Positions 9,398-18,228 of a DNA stretch of 64,000 bases are shown in pieces (position 1 is the first letter of the stretch; every line of letters begins with the position of its first letter). This DNA comes from Liquorilactobacillus mali (GTDB lineage: Bacteria > Bacillota > Bacilli > Lactobacillales > Lactobacillaceae): NCBI RefSeq assembly GCF_001437155.1, contig NZ_JQAR01000003.1, forward strand, positions 62,001 through 126,000. The letters are read 5' to 3'. The translations under genes were made by a program, and so were the position numbers. Under the pieces are notes generated by a model. That model saw only the letters and a list, made by a program, of their open reading frames with translations, did no database searches and was not told where the DNA came from.

Positions 9398-9934
9398 TTA
9401 TGAATTAATTAGCTGAGTCCACTCGCTTTTTAGAACTCCATACTTTACGGAATCCCAATACTTTCCTTGCCAGTAGCGAACCTTTCGTACTTCTGCCTCT
9501 TTTTTTAAACCTAAACTTTCCGAAAGTGCCAGCATTCGGTAATTTCCAGACCATGTAGTTAAACCAATATGCGGAAGCTGAACTTCGTTAAAAAGTTCAG
9601 TAATCCACTGTGTTAGGGCCAATTTACCTATACCCTGTCTCCATTTTGTATGTTGATAAATACTAATACCTGTATCTAACCATTTATTTAATGGTGCATC
9701 TTCATAATATGCAAAAACCATTCCAACCATTTGATCATCGACCCAAATAACTTTTCTAAAGGGATTATTTAAATAGTTATTCTTATCACTGCTTATAAAA
9801 TCAGCTTTTTTTGGTAATTTATCATGAAAATACGGGCCATTCCACTTAGTCCATTCGGCATTTGGATTACTAAACGCCAGATCCCAAAAGTCTGACAATT
9901 CATCACGTTGAAGCATTTTTAAAGTTATTTCCAT
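9398..9934 (-). CDS. GNAT-family acetyltransferase
   Basis: A 178-residue protein with the fold pattern of GNAT N-acetyltransferases. It has an N-terminal strand-helix (ITLKMLQRDELSDFWDLAF) and a central region MVGMVFAYYEDA. The acetyl-CoA-binding segment KWRQGIGKLALTQWITELF (about 97-115) has the Q/RxxGxG/A-like turn, followed by LSESLGLKKEAEVRKVRYWQGKYWDSVKYGVL near the end. That ending is typical of RimJ/RimL-like enzymes acting on protein N-termini or small amines. Substrate unknown. Monocistronic, convergent with arsR. Confidence 0.8.
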   Translation of the reverse strand: MEITLKMLQRDELSDFWDLAFSNPNAEWTKWNGPYFHDKLPKKADFISSDKNNYLNNPFRKVIWVDDQMVGMVFAYYEDAPLNKWLDTGISIYQHTKWRQGIGKLALTQWITELFNEVQLPHIGLTTWSGNYRMLALSESLGLKKEAEVRKVRYWQGKYWDSVKYGVLKSEWTQLINS

Positions 9935-10337
9935 ATTTTTCCCACCATTTCATAAAAATATTAAGAGAAATAATTTCCTCATTGATTTCGAATTCATTCA
10001 ATTTTGTCAATATTTCTTCAGCATCAGTTGATATTCCCTACTACAGAGAAGTTGAAATATTTTCAGAGCTGTAAAAATTATAGCATTTTTTATTTTCACG
10101 ATTATACTATTCTTATCAGTAATTGAGCCAATTCTATCATGCAATTCTTCACTCTTCTCAAATACTGTTTATGAAGAGCCGTATACTCGTCCAATAAGAT
10201 TTGTTTGGTTTTTGGTGCTGATAAGAGTAGCTGCTTTTTGCTTTACAAGTTATGCATAATATGCCAATAAAACAGACATTGCAAAAGAAGGTTTCCCTGT
10301 ATATTATTAGGTATTGTTACTTACAACAAAGTACAGA
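9935..10337. other. AT-rich intergenic region without a recognisable gene
   Basis: About 400 bp between the GNAT gene and the repeat copy at 10338. No frame longer than about 40 codons with a ribosome site was found. The composition is AT-rich and looks like degraded sequence, but nothing could be matched to a known family. Confidence 0.3.
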
Positions 10338-10511
10338 GTGTGCATAGGACGATAAGATTTGAGCACCGAAATGAAATTACAACTATGGCGTATATTTTGT
10401 TATGAATAATTCAAGACCACAGAGTTAAACGGAGAATGTTAACTTATAGAACATGTTTTACAGAATAAATAGTGGAACTAGGTTCAACTTTAATTTTTGA
10501 CCCAGCCCCCA
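10338..10511 (+). repeat. Dispersed structured repeat, copy A (upstream of the CynX-type transporter)
   Basis: Shares with copies at 16914 and 50112 the blocks GAAATTAC, GAATAAATAG and the terminal hairpin. The hairpin here is GGAACTAGGTTCAA paired with TTTTTGACCCAGCCCC (10473-10510). An internal stem ATGGC/GTTAT (around 10390-10410) aligns with CATAGC/GCTATG of copy B and still pairs if G-U wobbles are allowed. The hairpin ends about 12 bp before the ribosome site of the downstream MFS gene, so it may act as a leader or attenuator there (inference). Confidence 0.7.
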
Positions 10512-10538
10512 AAAATATACTGAAGGGATAGAAAAAAC

Positions 10539-11732
10539 TTGAAAAAGCTTGAAAAAAAAGTGCTAATTCAGAGTTTAACTCTTTTGCTAATCATTCTAAT
10601 TGGTGCAAATTTAAGGACACCACTGACTGCTGTACCTCCAATCTTAAATAACATTTCTAGCTCATTTAATTTGCCCACCTGGTTCTTAGGCAGTATGACA
10701 ACGATTCCCCTGTTATGTTTCGCTATAATTTCACCTTTTGTAAGTCAACTTAGCCGTAAATTCGGTATCTTAACAACCATTACCATAGCGATAATTGGGT
10801 TACTTATTGGTTCCCTTTTTAGAGTTTATTCATTCCCAACTTTGCTGGTTGGAACTCTATTAATTGGTAGTTCAATAGCAATCTTAAATGTTTTATCACC
10901 TGTTTTAGTCGCAAAGTTTTATCCACACAAAATCGGACTAATGACCAGTGCATATACTTTTTCGATGACCATTTTCAGTGCTCTATCGGCAGGATTCAGT
11001 GCCCCACTTTCGGCAAGAATTGGATGGAAATCCACACTTCAATGGTTAGTTGTCATCCCAGTTATAACTTTATTAGTATTATTTTGGCAGCGTGACAGCA
11101 AAAAAGCCAATCACTTATCGAATAAATCATTTGTTCCAGCCGAGCAATTAAAATCAATATGGCACCAACCACTAGCCTGGTACTTAACTTTTTATATGGG
11201 ATTACAATCATTTTTATTCTACACAATTTTAACTTGGTTGCCATCAATTTTTGTAGCTCATGGTATTAGTCAAAATCAATCAAGCTTTCTGCTGGGATTA
11301 ATGCAGCTATCATCGCTTCCTGTAGCGTATCTCATTCCAAATTTAGCCAGTCACCTTAAAAAACAGACATTTTTAATTTGGATGATCTTCTGTTTATTCA
11401 TTTTTGGGTTCAGTGGCTTATTATTTAAAACCTCTTCTCTTTTCTTTGCGGCTATTATCTGTATCCTATTGGGATTCGCGACCAATTCTGCCTTTTGCTT
11501 ATCTATGGTTCTGTTCTCGCTAAAGACAAACAATCCCGACGAAACATCAGCTATGTCGGGAATGGCTCAATCAATTGGTTACTTAGTCGCCTCAATTGGG
11601 CCTGTCCTTTCCGGAATCATGCACAGTCTGACCAACTCTTGGAATTTAGTTATCCTTATGTTACTTGCACTTGTTATCATTCAAACAATTTTTGGGTTGA
11701 TGATCGATAAAAAAAAGACCGTATTCGGCTAA
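10539..11732 (+). CDS. MFS transporter, CynX/NimT (YeaN) family
   Basis: A 397-residue major-facilitator protein with about 12 hydrophobic segments. The first transmembrane helix contains GANLRTPLTAVPPIL (about residues 21-35), the hallmark of the CynX/NimT branch, whose members include cyanate and 2-nitroimidazole transporters. Start is TTG 10539 with GAAGGGA about 10 nt upstream. Between helices 6 and 7 is the basic loop RDSKKANHLSNKS. It is monocistronic, preceded directly by repeat copy A and followed by a hairpin terminator. Substrate not deducible. Confidence 0.85.
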   Translation: MKKLEKKVLIQSLTLLLIILIGANLRTPLTAVPPILNNISSSFNLPTWFLGSMTTIPLLCFAIISPFVSQLSRKFGILTTITIAIIGLLIGSLFRVYSFPTLLVGTLLIGSSIAILNVLSPVLVAKFYPHKIGLMTSAYTFSMTIFSALSAGFSAPLSARIGWKSTLQWLVVIPVITLLVLFWQRDSKKANHLSNKSFVPAEQLKSIWHQPLAWYLTFYMGLQSFLFYTILTWLPSIFVAHGISQNQSSFLLGLMQLSSLPVAYLIPNLASHLKKQTFLIWMIFCLFIFGFSGLLFKTSSLFFAAIICILLGFATNSAFCLSMVLFSLKTNNPDETSAMSGMAQSIGYLVASIGPVLSGIMHSLTNSWNLVILMLLALVIIQTIFGLMIDKKKTVFG

Positions 11733-11822
11733 AATTTGGCTCACTTATGTCTGTGAATTAACTATGCATTTTAATTAGAGATTTTATATGTAGTACATAA
11801 TAAACTATTTCCAACACAAAAA

Positions 11823-11862
11823 AGAGGGTGGATCAAAAGTTATATTTTGAACCAGCCCCTCT
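11823..11862. terminator. Terminator hairpin of the dispersed GGG-TCAAAA family
   Basis: AGAGGG-TGGA-TCAAAA pairs with TTTTGA-ACCA-GCCCCTCT. It sits between the convergent MFS and SDR genes and can serve both. It lacks the longer upstream body seen in copies A-C. Confidence 0.75.
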
Positions 11863-11894
11863 GTTTATCCCGTATAAACGTATCCCATAAAATC

Positions 11895-12671
11895 TTAGTT
11901 TAAGTTTGGCTGCCCGGTCGATGCACTTGTTCCTCCATCTACAGTCAAAATAGTTCCCGTAATATATTTTGCATCTTCTGTGGCTAAGAATAGTACCGCG
12001 GGGGCTATATCTTCGGGAGTTCCTGGTCTCCCTAATGCCACTCGGCTGTTTATCAGCGCTAACTGATCTTTATTTGTTGCCACATCGCTTGTCATTCTGG
12101 TAAGCGTAAATGCTGGAGCAACTGCATTTACTCTAATATTATCCTTACCCCAATCTAATGCCAAAGAACGAACAAAACCGTTAATGGCATGTTTACTTGC
12201 ATTATAAATGGCCTGCGACCAATCGCCTGATATACCAGAAACCGATGAAATTGCAATCAACGTTCCCTGAGTTTCTTTTAATGCAGAATAAGTAGCTGTA
12301 GCCAAGTAGAAGAAGGCATCAATATTAGTTTGACGAACTTTTTCCCAATCATCATTACTTAGTTGATCAATCGTACCACTGATATATGCCGCAGCATCGC
12401 TAACAACAATATCTATTCTTCCAAATTTTTTCTGAACCTCATAAACTAAGTTTTTAGATGTTTCGGGTTTGGAAACATCCCCAACGAAAGCTCCAGCTTG
12501 ATCATCTTGATAGTTTTGAATGGTTTCTTGTAAAGATTTCAAATGACGTCCAGCTACTGCTACTTTCGCACCATTTTCTAAAAAGCTTTGGGTAATTTCA
12601 CGACCGATTCCACTACCACCGCCTGTTAATAAAACTACTTTGTTTTCTAAGTCATATTTGTTTTTTGTCAT
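11895..12671 (-). CDS. Short-chain dehydrogenase/reductase
   Basis: Classical SDR of 258 residues. The Rossmann motif TGGGSGIG lies at about 16-23 (TGxxxGxG). VSDAAAY replaces the usual NNAG strand motif. Catalytic Ser in AISSVSG (about 143-149) and YNASK (about 157-161, Tyr and Lys present) complete the active site. The C-terminus SxxYITGTILTVDGGTS is typical of the FabG-like group. Substrate unknown. It is divergent from an HxlR regulator about 280 bp away, which probably controls it. Start ATG 12671 after AGAGGT. Confidence 0.9.
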   Translation of the reverse strand: MTKNKYDLENKVVLLTGGGSGIGREITQSFLENGAKVAVAGRHLKSLQETIQNYQDDQAGAFVGDVSKPETSKNLVYEVQKKFGRIDIVVSDAAAYISGTIDQLSNDDWEKVRQTNIDAFFYLATATYSALKETQGTLIAISSVSGISGDWSQAIYNASKHAINGFVRSLALDWGKDNIRVNAVAPAFTLTRMTSDVATNKDQLALINSRVALGRPGTPEDIAPAVLFLATEDAKYITGTILTVDGGTSASTGQPNLN

Positions 12672-12950
12672 TTTATTACCTCTTTTAATTAAATTTTATA
12701 AATAGCTGATAAATTCTATTCTTAGTTACTTAATTTGAGTTTTGAAAGCCTCCATTTAAAGAAATAAATTAGTTGCAGGAATAACAAAATCAAGTTCCTA
12801 AATATTAATTATTTTTTTGAGATTTATACTCTCCTTCTTTATACTACTGTCGTTGACAACCAAATAGGTACATTTTACAATAGGCGTTAAATTATAGACA
12901 GTACTGATTATTTTGATACTACCTTTACATACTGAAAGAAGGCTTTAAAA

Positions 12951-13280
12951 TTGCAAAAAACATATCGACAATTATTACAGTGTAACTGTTCTTCAGCCAA
13001 CACAATGGCTTTAATTGGCGGTAAATGGAAAGTTATTGTTCTAGACCATCTGCATCACAAAGATTATCACTTTAACGAATTACAACGATCAATCAATGGG
13101 ATTACACCTCACACATTGAGCCAAATATTAAAAGAACTTGCAAAAGATGATTTAGTTAAACGCCATGACTTTAAAACTATCCCACCACAGACCGTTTATT
13201 CATTGAGTAGTAAAGGGAAAGAACTAATTCCATTGCTGAATGAAATTACCAAGTTTGGCAAGAATCATCCCTTACAATGA
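12951..13280 (+). CDS. HxlR-family transcriptional regulator
   Basis: A 109-residue winged-helix protein: MALIGGKWKVIVLDHL (about 20-35), FNELQRSINGITPHTLSQILKEL recognition region (about 43-65) and the wing HDFKTIPPQTVYSLSSKGKEL. Cys11 and Cys13 lie at the N-terminus, where HypR/QorR-type members keep a redox-sensing cysteine, so response to reactive electrophiles or disulfide stress is possible. The start is TTG 12951 with GAAAGAAGG upstream. It is divergent from the SDR gene, its likely target. Confidence 0.88.
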   Translation: MQKTYRQLLQCNCSSANTMALIGGKWKVIVLDHLHHKDYHFNELQRSINGITPHTLSQILKELAKDDLVKRHDFKTIPPQTVYSLSSKGKELIPLLNEITKFGKNHPLQ

Positions 13281-13323
13281 TCAAATGACTTATTTTATTA
13301 TCTTTTCAATCTTAAAATGGCAG

Positions 13324-13367
13324 AAAGCCTACCAATGCAACACAATTATCACATTGGCAGGCTTTTT
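13324..13367 (+). terminator. Terminator downstream of the HxlR gene
   Basis: AAAGCCTaCCAATG (13324-13337) pairs with CATTGGcAGGCTTT (13352-13365), followed by TTTTT-rich sequence. Confidence 0.85.
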
Positions 13368-13435
13368 GATATAAATTTTTTCTAATTTTAAAGTTAACTT
13401 AGTTTAGTATAGGGAAAAAATACAGGAAATTATCC

Positions 13436-13732
13436 TTATCTTCGTGATAAATCTTTCGCCTTCATTCTTTCAAGTTCCCCTCTTATCTTCTTTTCATGTC
13501 TATTTTTTCCGCTAACAAAATAGCCAAATAACCAGAAGTTTCCTATAACTAATACGGCTACTGCGGCTACTAAAGTGATGTGTTTTCCATTGAAAAAAAG
13601 TAAAATTAGAAAGACATTATATAATAGAGTTATCAAAAAACCTGTAATTCTTAAATTAAAATAGCCAAAGATATATTGTAAGACCGTAGCAATAACGGCA
13701 ATACACCAAAATAACACTGAAAACATATCCAT
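13436..13732 (-). CDS. Small membrane protein of unknown function
   Basis: A 98-residue protein with three hydrophobic segments (about 5-25, 30-50 and 54-74) and a strongly charged C-terminal tail GKNRHEKKIRGELERMK. Ribosome site GAGGTGATC lies upstream of the ATG. It is the last of three leftward genes (small membrane protein, Xre regulator, this one), which may form one transcript although 75 bp separate it from the regulator. No family recognised. Confidence 0.6.
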   Translation of the reverse strand: MDMFSVLFWCIAVIATVLQYIFGYFNLRITGFLITLLYNVFLILLFFNGKHITLVAAVAVLVIGNFWLFGYFVSGKNRHEKKIRGELERMKAKDLSRR

Positions 13733-13807
13733 CTTTTGATCACCTCTTATTGTTTTAAAGATCTCTGGCTTTCATTTTTTTGTCACATCATGACCACTAA
13801 ATATTAG

Positions 13808-13999
13808 CTAGTTTTGGTAAAATAATGCTTCAACAGTGGTATTAAATACATTAGCTAATTTAAAAGCTAATTCTAGTGAAGGAGAATATTTTTGCTTTTC
13901 AAGCGCATTTATTGTTTGTCTCGAAACACCGCACAACGTCGCTAATTTTTGCTGTGACCACTTTCTCAATACACGCTGTTCATATATTTTGTTCTTCAA
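13808..13999 (-). CDS. Small Xre-family HTH regulator (YozG/YgzD-like)
   Basis: A 63-residue protein consisting only of a helix-turn-helix: NKIYEQRVLRKWSQQKLATLCGVSRQTINALEKQKYSPSLELAFKLANVFNTTVEALF. The pattern EQRxxxxWSQxxLAxxxGVSRQTIxxxExxKYxPSLxLAFKLA matches the small Cro/CI-type regulators usually coupled to membrane proteins. It starts 2 bp after the stop of the membrane gene at 14002, so the two are co-translated. It probably autoregulates the operon. Confidence 0.88.
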   Translation of the reverse strand: MKNKIYEQRVLRKWSQQKLATLCGVSRQTINALEKQKYSPSLELAFKLANVFNTTVEALFYQN

Positions 14000-14001
14000 A
14001 A

Positions 14002-14193
14002 TTATGAATACTTCCTTTTGTTGATGACATAGCTAATAAAGTAAAGTATTAGACTAATCCCAATGTAAAATAACGGATCCCATTTTGAAACACTAACAAA
14101 CTTAGGGGTAAAAAAGTTATCAAAAACTAATACCGACATCAACCCGACCCATGAAAATGTGATTTGATTTGCTCCTAAGTCAATATCTGGCAC
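14002..14193 (-). CDS. Small two-helix membrane protein paired with an Xre regulator
   Basis: A 63-residue frame from GTG 14193 with two hydrophobic segments (about 12-28 and 42-57) and a basic end INKRKYS. The open frame continues upstream to 14226 without a better start, so the product could be a remnant of a longer protein. Membrane protein plus tiny HTH is a common pairing in Firmicutes, in which the membrane component is often about twice this length. Truncation is therefore a real possibility. Confidence 0.5.
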   Translation of the reverse strand: MPDIDLGANQITFSWVGLMSVLVFDNFFTPKFVSVSKWDPLFYIGISLILYFISYVINKRKYS

Positions 14194-14196
14194 ATA

Positions 14197-14233
14197 AACG
14201 ATGCGCGAAACTGGCGCATATCGTGTTTACACG
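14197..14233 (-). promoter_or_regulatory. Palindromes upstream of the small membrane/Xre operon
   Basis: ATGCGC-N7-GCGCAT (14201-14219) lies next to CGTGT-TT-ACACG (14222-14233). AAACG on the left also pairs with CGTGTTT on the right, extending the stem. They directly precede the first gene and could be the operator of the Xre repressor or an RNA hairpin; not distinguishable from sequence. Confidence 0.45.
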
Positions 14234-14726
14234 CAATCTAGTTTTGGTTAAACTGAACAAATTGTTGTTAATTTCTCGGACTATTTTGCGGATCCATTCT
14301 TTATTTTTTTAACTATTTTACCGGTATTTTATAAAGCTTGTAGTCTTCCTAGCAAATCAATGTTTCTTTAATGTTAGCACCGCTAACCGCCAATTTATTG
14401 CCGTAACTTTACCTTGTGCTATGCTCATGGATTGCAAACAAATTTTTTAATTAATTTGGATTCTTTTTCATTTTAAAAATAAAAAAGTACACGTAATAAA
14501 AAAATGAATTATTTTGTTGCTGAGAACAACTTCTAAAACAAATTTTGAAGTCAGAGCTTTCACCTAAAAGTAGTTGAGTAATTGCTATACGTTTAATTAT
14601 ATACATTGAAAACTGCAATAGTACAGAGTATTATGAGAAATAGAGTCTTTGGAGATGCTGTAAAAAATTTATTATGCAGGTATTTTTTAGAGGGTTCAAA
14701 AAAACTATAAGGAGTACTTTCCATCC
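14234..14726. other. AT-rich intergenic region before the surface cassette
   Basis: About 490 bp with long A/T runs and no supported frame or clear hairpin. It separates the Xre operon from the AT-rich two-gene cassette and marks the start of sequence with visibly lower GC, consistent with a transfer boundary (inference). Confidence 0.3.
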
Positions 14727-15245
14727 ATGTCAAAAAAAGCCATTATTATATTCAGTCTGGGCGTCTTTTTCATTTTTCTAAGCTTTGAAATTTTTAGTTA
14801 CAATGTTTCCTCTACAAAAAATATTTTGCCAAAAACAAATAGCTTTGTTCAATCAATTAGCTATATTACTGATCTCAAAGATAAACATATTCAGGGAAAA
14901 TATGTTTATAAAGTTGACAATGCTACTATTAGCAGAAATTCTCGAAAAAATCCAACTCTTGATATAAATGGATGGATCATAAAGAAGGGAACTCATATAA
15001 ATAGCGTGTCAATCAAAGTAGCTTTAAAGAATAAATCTAACTCTTATTCTTTGTTGCCCACAGTAGTTACCACTAGACCCGATGTTACTAGTACTATCGA
15101 CGACGGAACTAACTATAATTATTCAGGCTTTTCTGTTCATATGCTAGCCCGAAAGAAAATAATTAATCGAAGAACACGATTGTATATATTTTTACAAATA
15201 AATGGATCAACAAAAATCATAAAAACAAATACATATCTTGAATAG
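14727..15245 (+). CDS. Membrane-anchored extracytoplasmic protein of unknown function
   Basis: A 172-residue protein with an N-terminal hydrophobic segment (about 5-25), probably a signal anchor because no lipobox or clear cleavage site is seen. The rest is a polar, strand-rich domain (about 45-170): TLDINGWIIKKGTHINSVSIKVAL and YSGFSVHMLARKKIINRRTRLYIFLQI. The domain pattern recalls small beta-sandwich surface domains, but no family is recognised. The ribosome site AAGGAG is 12 nt before the ATG. The next gene begins just after its stop, so the two form a cassette, possibly for wall or surface polysaccharide modification. Confidence 0.6.
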   Translation: MSKKAIIIFSLGVFFIFLSFEIFSYNVSSTKNILPKTNSFVQSISYITDLKDKHIQGKYVYKVDNATISRNSRKNPTLDINGWIIKKGTHINSVSIKVALKNKSNSYSLLPTVVTTRPDVTSTIDDGTNYNYSGFSVHMLARKKIINRRTRLYIFLQINGSTKIIKTNTYLE

Positions 15246-15258
15246 TCAAAGGGGAAAA

Positions 15259-16644
15259 ATGAAAATTCTTAATTGGTTAAAATCAGATTTTAGACAAAAT
15301 TATTTCTTCTATTTTCTTGCTTTAACATATGGAATAATTTTTAGCGCAATTAAAATTGTACATGACGATATCATAAATATGAGTTCACAATTCATACATG
15401 GGAAAAGTGTTTTGGGTATTGTTTATCAAGGATACTTTACTTGGTCATCTAGAGTTCTTATCAATACTATTATGTATTATACCGAAATTATTAGTAGCCA
15501 TTGCATTTTACTTTTTGGCTTTATAACCGGAATATTAGTCCTCTTATTATCTAAATCTCTTAATTCAGTATTTAATGAATTTGATAACTTGTATATTAAA
15601 TTAGCTATCATTGTTTGCATACTTATGTATCCTTTTAGTATTTTGTCGTCTGCTGGCTGGGTCGCTACTATAGCTACTTATTTTTGGCCATTTGTTTTCA
15701 TGAGTATTAGCATTATGTCTTTAGTACAAGTACTTAACAAAAAAAAATTATCTTTAACTCAAAAAATTATGTCCATTATCAGTATTATTTATGCTGCTAA
15801 CAATGAGCAAATTACTGTTATCCTAATATTTGTGTATACAATTTTTTTTGTTGTTTTTCTATTTGAAAAGAAACTGAATAAATTTTTTATTATTCAATAT
15901 ATGCTTATTATAATTAGTTTGCTCTTTATAATAACAACTCCTGGTAATGTAGCACGTAGTCATAGTGAATTAGCAAACTGGTTTCCAAGTTTCATAACAT
16001 TGAATAGTCTATCTAAGTTTCAATTAGGATATACAAGCACTATGTATAAAATAATTTTTAACCCTAATTGTTTGATTATAGTTTTTACAATGTTAGTCGC
16101 TATTATTGTTAATACAAACTCTAAAAGTCTTTTTGTTAAAATAATTAGTGTCTTTCCTTCTGTATTATGTTTGGTGTTTGGACCATTACAAATTGTATTC
16201 ACCAATTTGTTTCCCAATTTAATTTATCTGAATCATCCTGTAAGTGAATCTAATCTAATATATGGATTAATAACTGAAAATAATTATGCCGATAAAAGTA
16301 TTTTTTTAGAATATTTAGTTCTAGGTATATTTTTACTTACCTTGTTTTTTGGAGTATATTTTTCTTTCAACTCTAAAAATGAAAGAATTTTATCCTTATC
16401 TCTATTAGTTGGCGGTCTTCTCTCTAGAATTTCCATAGGGTTTTCTCCAACGATTTGGGCCTCTGGTGATAGAACTTTCAGTCCTCTGTATGGATGTATT
16501 TTTCTTATATGCATAATCCTAATGAAAAATTTATTTTCTGACAGTTCATTTAAGAAACAAAATAAGACATCCATTATTATTCTTTCTATGTTATTTGGAA
16601 GCTTTAATTTTTTATCTTTGCTCATTCAAATTTTGGTCCAATAA
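15259..16644 (+). CDS. Polytopic membrane protein, GT-C/DUF6056-like
   Basis: About 461 residues with some 11-12 membrane segments. The first external loop contains HDDIINMSSQFIHGKSVLGIVYQGYFTWSSRVLI. The early acidic pair (DD) and the W-S-R motif resemble the DUF6056 family of predicted GT-C-fold lipid-linked glycosyltransferases or polymer-handling proteins. ATG 15259 is preferred over TTG 15238 because AAAGGGG precedes only the ATG. It is very AT-rich and lies in a cassette with the anchored protein upstream. A role in surface glycosylation is inferred from topology and context only. Confidence 0.6.
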   Translation: MKILNWLKSDFRQNYFFYFLALTYGIIFSAIKIVHDDIINMSSQFIHGKSVLGIVYQGYFTWSSRVLINTIMYYTEIISSHCILLFGFITGILVLLLSKSLNSVFNEFDNLYIKLAIIVCILMYPFSILSSAGWVATIATYFWPFVFMSISIMSLVQVLNKKKLSLTQKIMSIISIIYAANNEQITVILIFVYTIFFVVFLFEKKLNKFFIIQYMLIIISLLFIITTPGNVARSHSELANWFPSFITLNSLSKFQLGYTSTMYKIIFNPNCLIIVFTMLVAIIVNTNSKSLFVKIISVFPSVLCLVFGPLQIVFTNLFPNLIYLNHPVSESNLIYGLITENNYADKSIFLEYLVLGIFLLTLFFGVYFSFNSKNERILSLSLLVGGLLSRISIGFSPTIWASGDRTFSPLYGCIFLICIILMKNLFSDSSFKKQNKTSIIILSMLFGSFNFLSLLIQILVQ

Positions 16645-16757
16645 TGCTCAAACAAATTAAATTAGTAATCAAAGGGATTTATGGTCCAACTCCGCCTCCT
16701 ACGATTAGTCAAGCATTAAAATTCATAATAGAAATAGAACATGATAATTGTGCTTGA
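16644..16757 (+). CDS. Possible 37-codon ORF overlapping the preceding stop
   Basis: The frame begins in a TAATG overlap with the previous stop and encodes MLKQIKLVIKGIYGPTPPPT followed by 17 more residues, ending in a Cys-Ala. No ribosome site is visible, so expression would rely on reinitiation. It could be a fragment of a lost third gene of the cassette. Weakly supported. Confidence 0.2.
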   Translation: MLKQIKLVIKGIYGPTPPPTISQALKFIIEIEHDNCA

Positions 16758-16866
16758 GATCGATCTTTTCAGGAAATAATTTCTTCCAAGATCATAAATT
16801 GTCAGAGCCTGCAAAAATTTTGCCATTATCTGGCACAACTTAACTAAATTTTTGTACCCTAATAGT

Positions 16867-16900
16867 CCTCGTAAATAATAGCCTTTAAACTTTTACGAGG
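16867..16900 (+). terminator. Hairpin after the surface cassette
   Basis: CCTCGTAAA (16867-16875) pairs perfectly with TTTACGAGG (16892-16900), but no T-tract follows, so termination is uncertain. It lies just before repeat copy B; 16758-17359 otherwise holds only that copy and unassigned AT-rich sequence. Confidence 0.4.
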
Positions 16901-16913
16901 TATAATCATGGGA

Positions 16914-17082
16914 GTGTGACATAAGTCGGTAAAATTTGAATACCAACAAGAAATTACGAACATAGCGAGTAACTTGCTATGAGTGATTCAAGGTTAGACG
17001 GAAAATTTTGATTTATGGAACACGTTTATCCGGAATAAATAGAGGGGCTAGGTTAAAATTTCATTTTTGGCCCAACCCCTTT
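16914..17082 (+). repeat. Dispersed structured repeat, copy B (best-preserved)
   Basis: Nested inverted repeats: outer GTGT-GA-CATAA (16914-16924) with TTATG-GA-ACAC; middle TTTGAAT with ATTCAA; inner CATAGC (16970-16975) with GCTATG (16976-16982 region, 9-nt loop). The 3' end is an AGGGGCTAGG / CCCAACCCCT hairpin (17042-17082) with a TTTAAAA tail. The body shares long blocks with copies A and C. It encodes no protein. Confidence 0.8.
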
Positions 17083-17359
17083 AAAATTGCTAAACTGTCA
17101 TATTTAAAGAGTTTAAATGGAAATATAACCTCCACCCCTTGTGTTTCATAATTAAAATCTAATGACGGAGGATTGTTACAACAGGAAACAAATCTATATG
17201 TCCGACTATAGAAAAAAATCAGGGAGAGAATCATTGCTTACCTATTCATAGGAGTTATTTGATTGTCATATATTTTTATTTTATTATTTTGCAGTAAGTA
17301 CTTGACCTTTACTCTACGTCAAAGTTTATACTTTATTTTGCAAGTGAGGCGACACAATC

Positions 17360-18124
17360 ATGACTTATTCGATAACAGAATTAGCAAAACTAGCAGGCAT
17401 TTCAACGAGAACATTGCGCTTCTATGATAAAAAAGGCCTTTTAGAAGCACGAAGAGATCCAGAAAACAATTATCGTTATTATGATGAAGCTGAAGTTAAC
17501 CAGCTCCAGAAGATTATGTTTTTAAGATTGTTCGATTTGCCACTGAATCAAATTAAAAAAATTTTGGAAGATTCTGTAGCCGTACAATATCAGGCTTTAT
17601 GTGACCAACGTAAGAAGATTATTGCTGAGCAAAATCGATTGTCAGATTTGATTGTCAATTTAGACGAAACACTTGCGACAATGAAAGGAGCATCCGTAAT
17701 GAGTGATACAGAAAAATTTGCGGCCTTTAAGGCAAAAGCAATTGATGACAATGAGATACAATATGGTAAAGAAATTCGAAGTAAATATGGTGAAACAACC
17801 ATTGATGACAGCAACCGAAAGTTTAATTCCCTAACAGAAACCGATATGATACACCTTAAGGAGTTGACCAATCAAATTTTAACAAAGCTTAAGGCATTAG
17901 TAGGTACCCATGATTTTAAACTGCCTGCTGCAAAACATCTTTTTGATTTACACAAAGAATTTTTACTTGTGCATTGGTCAAAGGAACAGTATTCACCTGA
18001 GGCACATAGGACTTTGGCAGCCATGTATATCTCTGATAAACGTTTTATCAAATATTATGAAGATGGTACTGGCAAAAAAGGAGCGGCTAAAACACTAAAA
18101 GAAATAATTGATTATTATGCTTAG
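17360..18124 (+). CDS. MerR-family regulator with TipAS-like C-terminal domain
   Basis: A 254-residue activator. The N-terminal MerR HTH reads ITELAKLAGISTRTLRFYDKKGLLEARRDPENNYRYYDEAEVNQLQKI (about 5-52), followed by a dimerisation helix to about 110. The C-terminal part ends in YISDKRFIKYYEDGTGKKGAAKTLKEIIDYYA, the TipAS domain signature. TipAL proteins bind cyclic thiopeptides and activate their own or resistance genes. The domain is also common as a general multidrug sensor (Mta/SkgA type). No efflux gene is adjacent; a terminator follows. The ribosome site (GAGGCG) is weak. Confidence 0.9.
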   Translation: MTYSITELAKLAGISTRTLRFYDKKGLLEARRDPENNYRYYDEAEVNQLQKIMFLRLFDLPLNQIKKILEDSVAVQYQALCDQRKKIIAEQNRLSDLIVNLDETLATMKGASVMSDTEKFAAFKAKAIDDNEIQYGKEIRSKYGETTIDDSNRKFNSLTETDMIHLKELTNQILTKLKALVGTHDFKLPAAKHLFDLHKEFLLVHWSKEQYSPEAHRTLAAMYISDKRFIKYYEDGTGKKGAAKTLKEIIDYYA

Positions 18125-18193
18125 CCTAATCCAGCAGTAACCATAGATTTAATTCCTAGTTTTTTTAGCATGTGGTGTATCATCATTCAATAT

Positions 18194-18228
18194 AAAAAAG
18201 TCGCGATTTTCATAATTGCGGCTTTTTT
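18194..18228 (+). terminator. Terminator of the TipA-like gene
   Basis: AAAAAAGTCGCGATT pairs with AATTGCGGCTTTTTT (18214-18228), giving a stem with one G-T pair and a T-tract. Confidence 0.88.
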
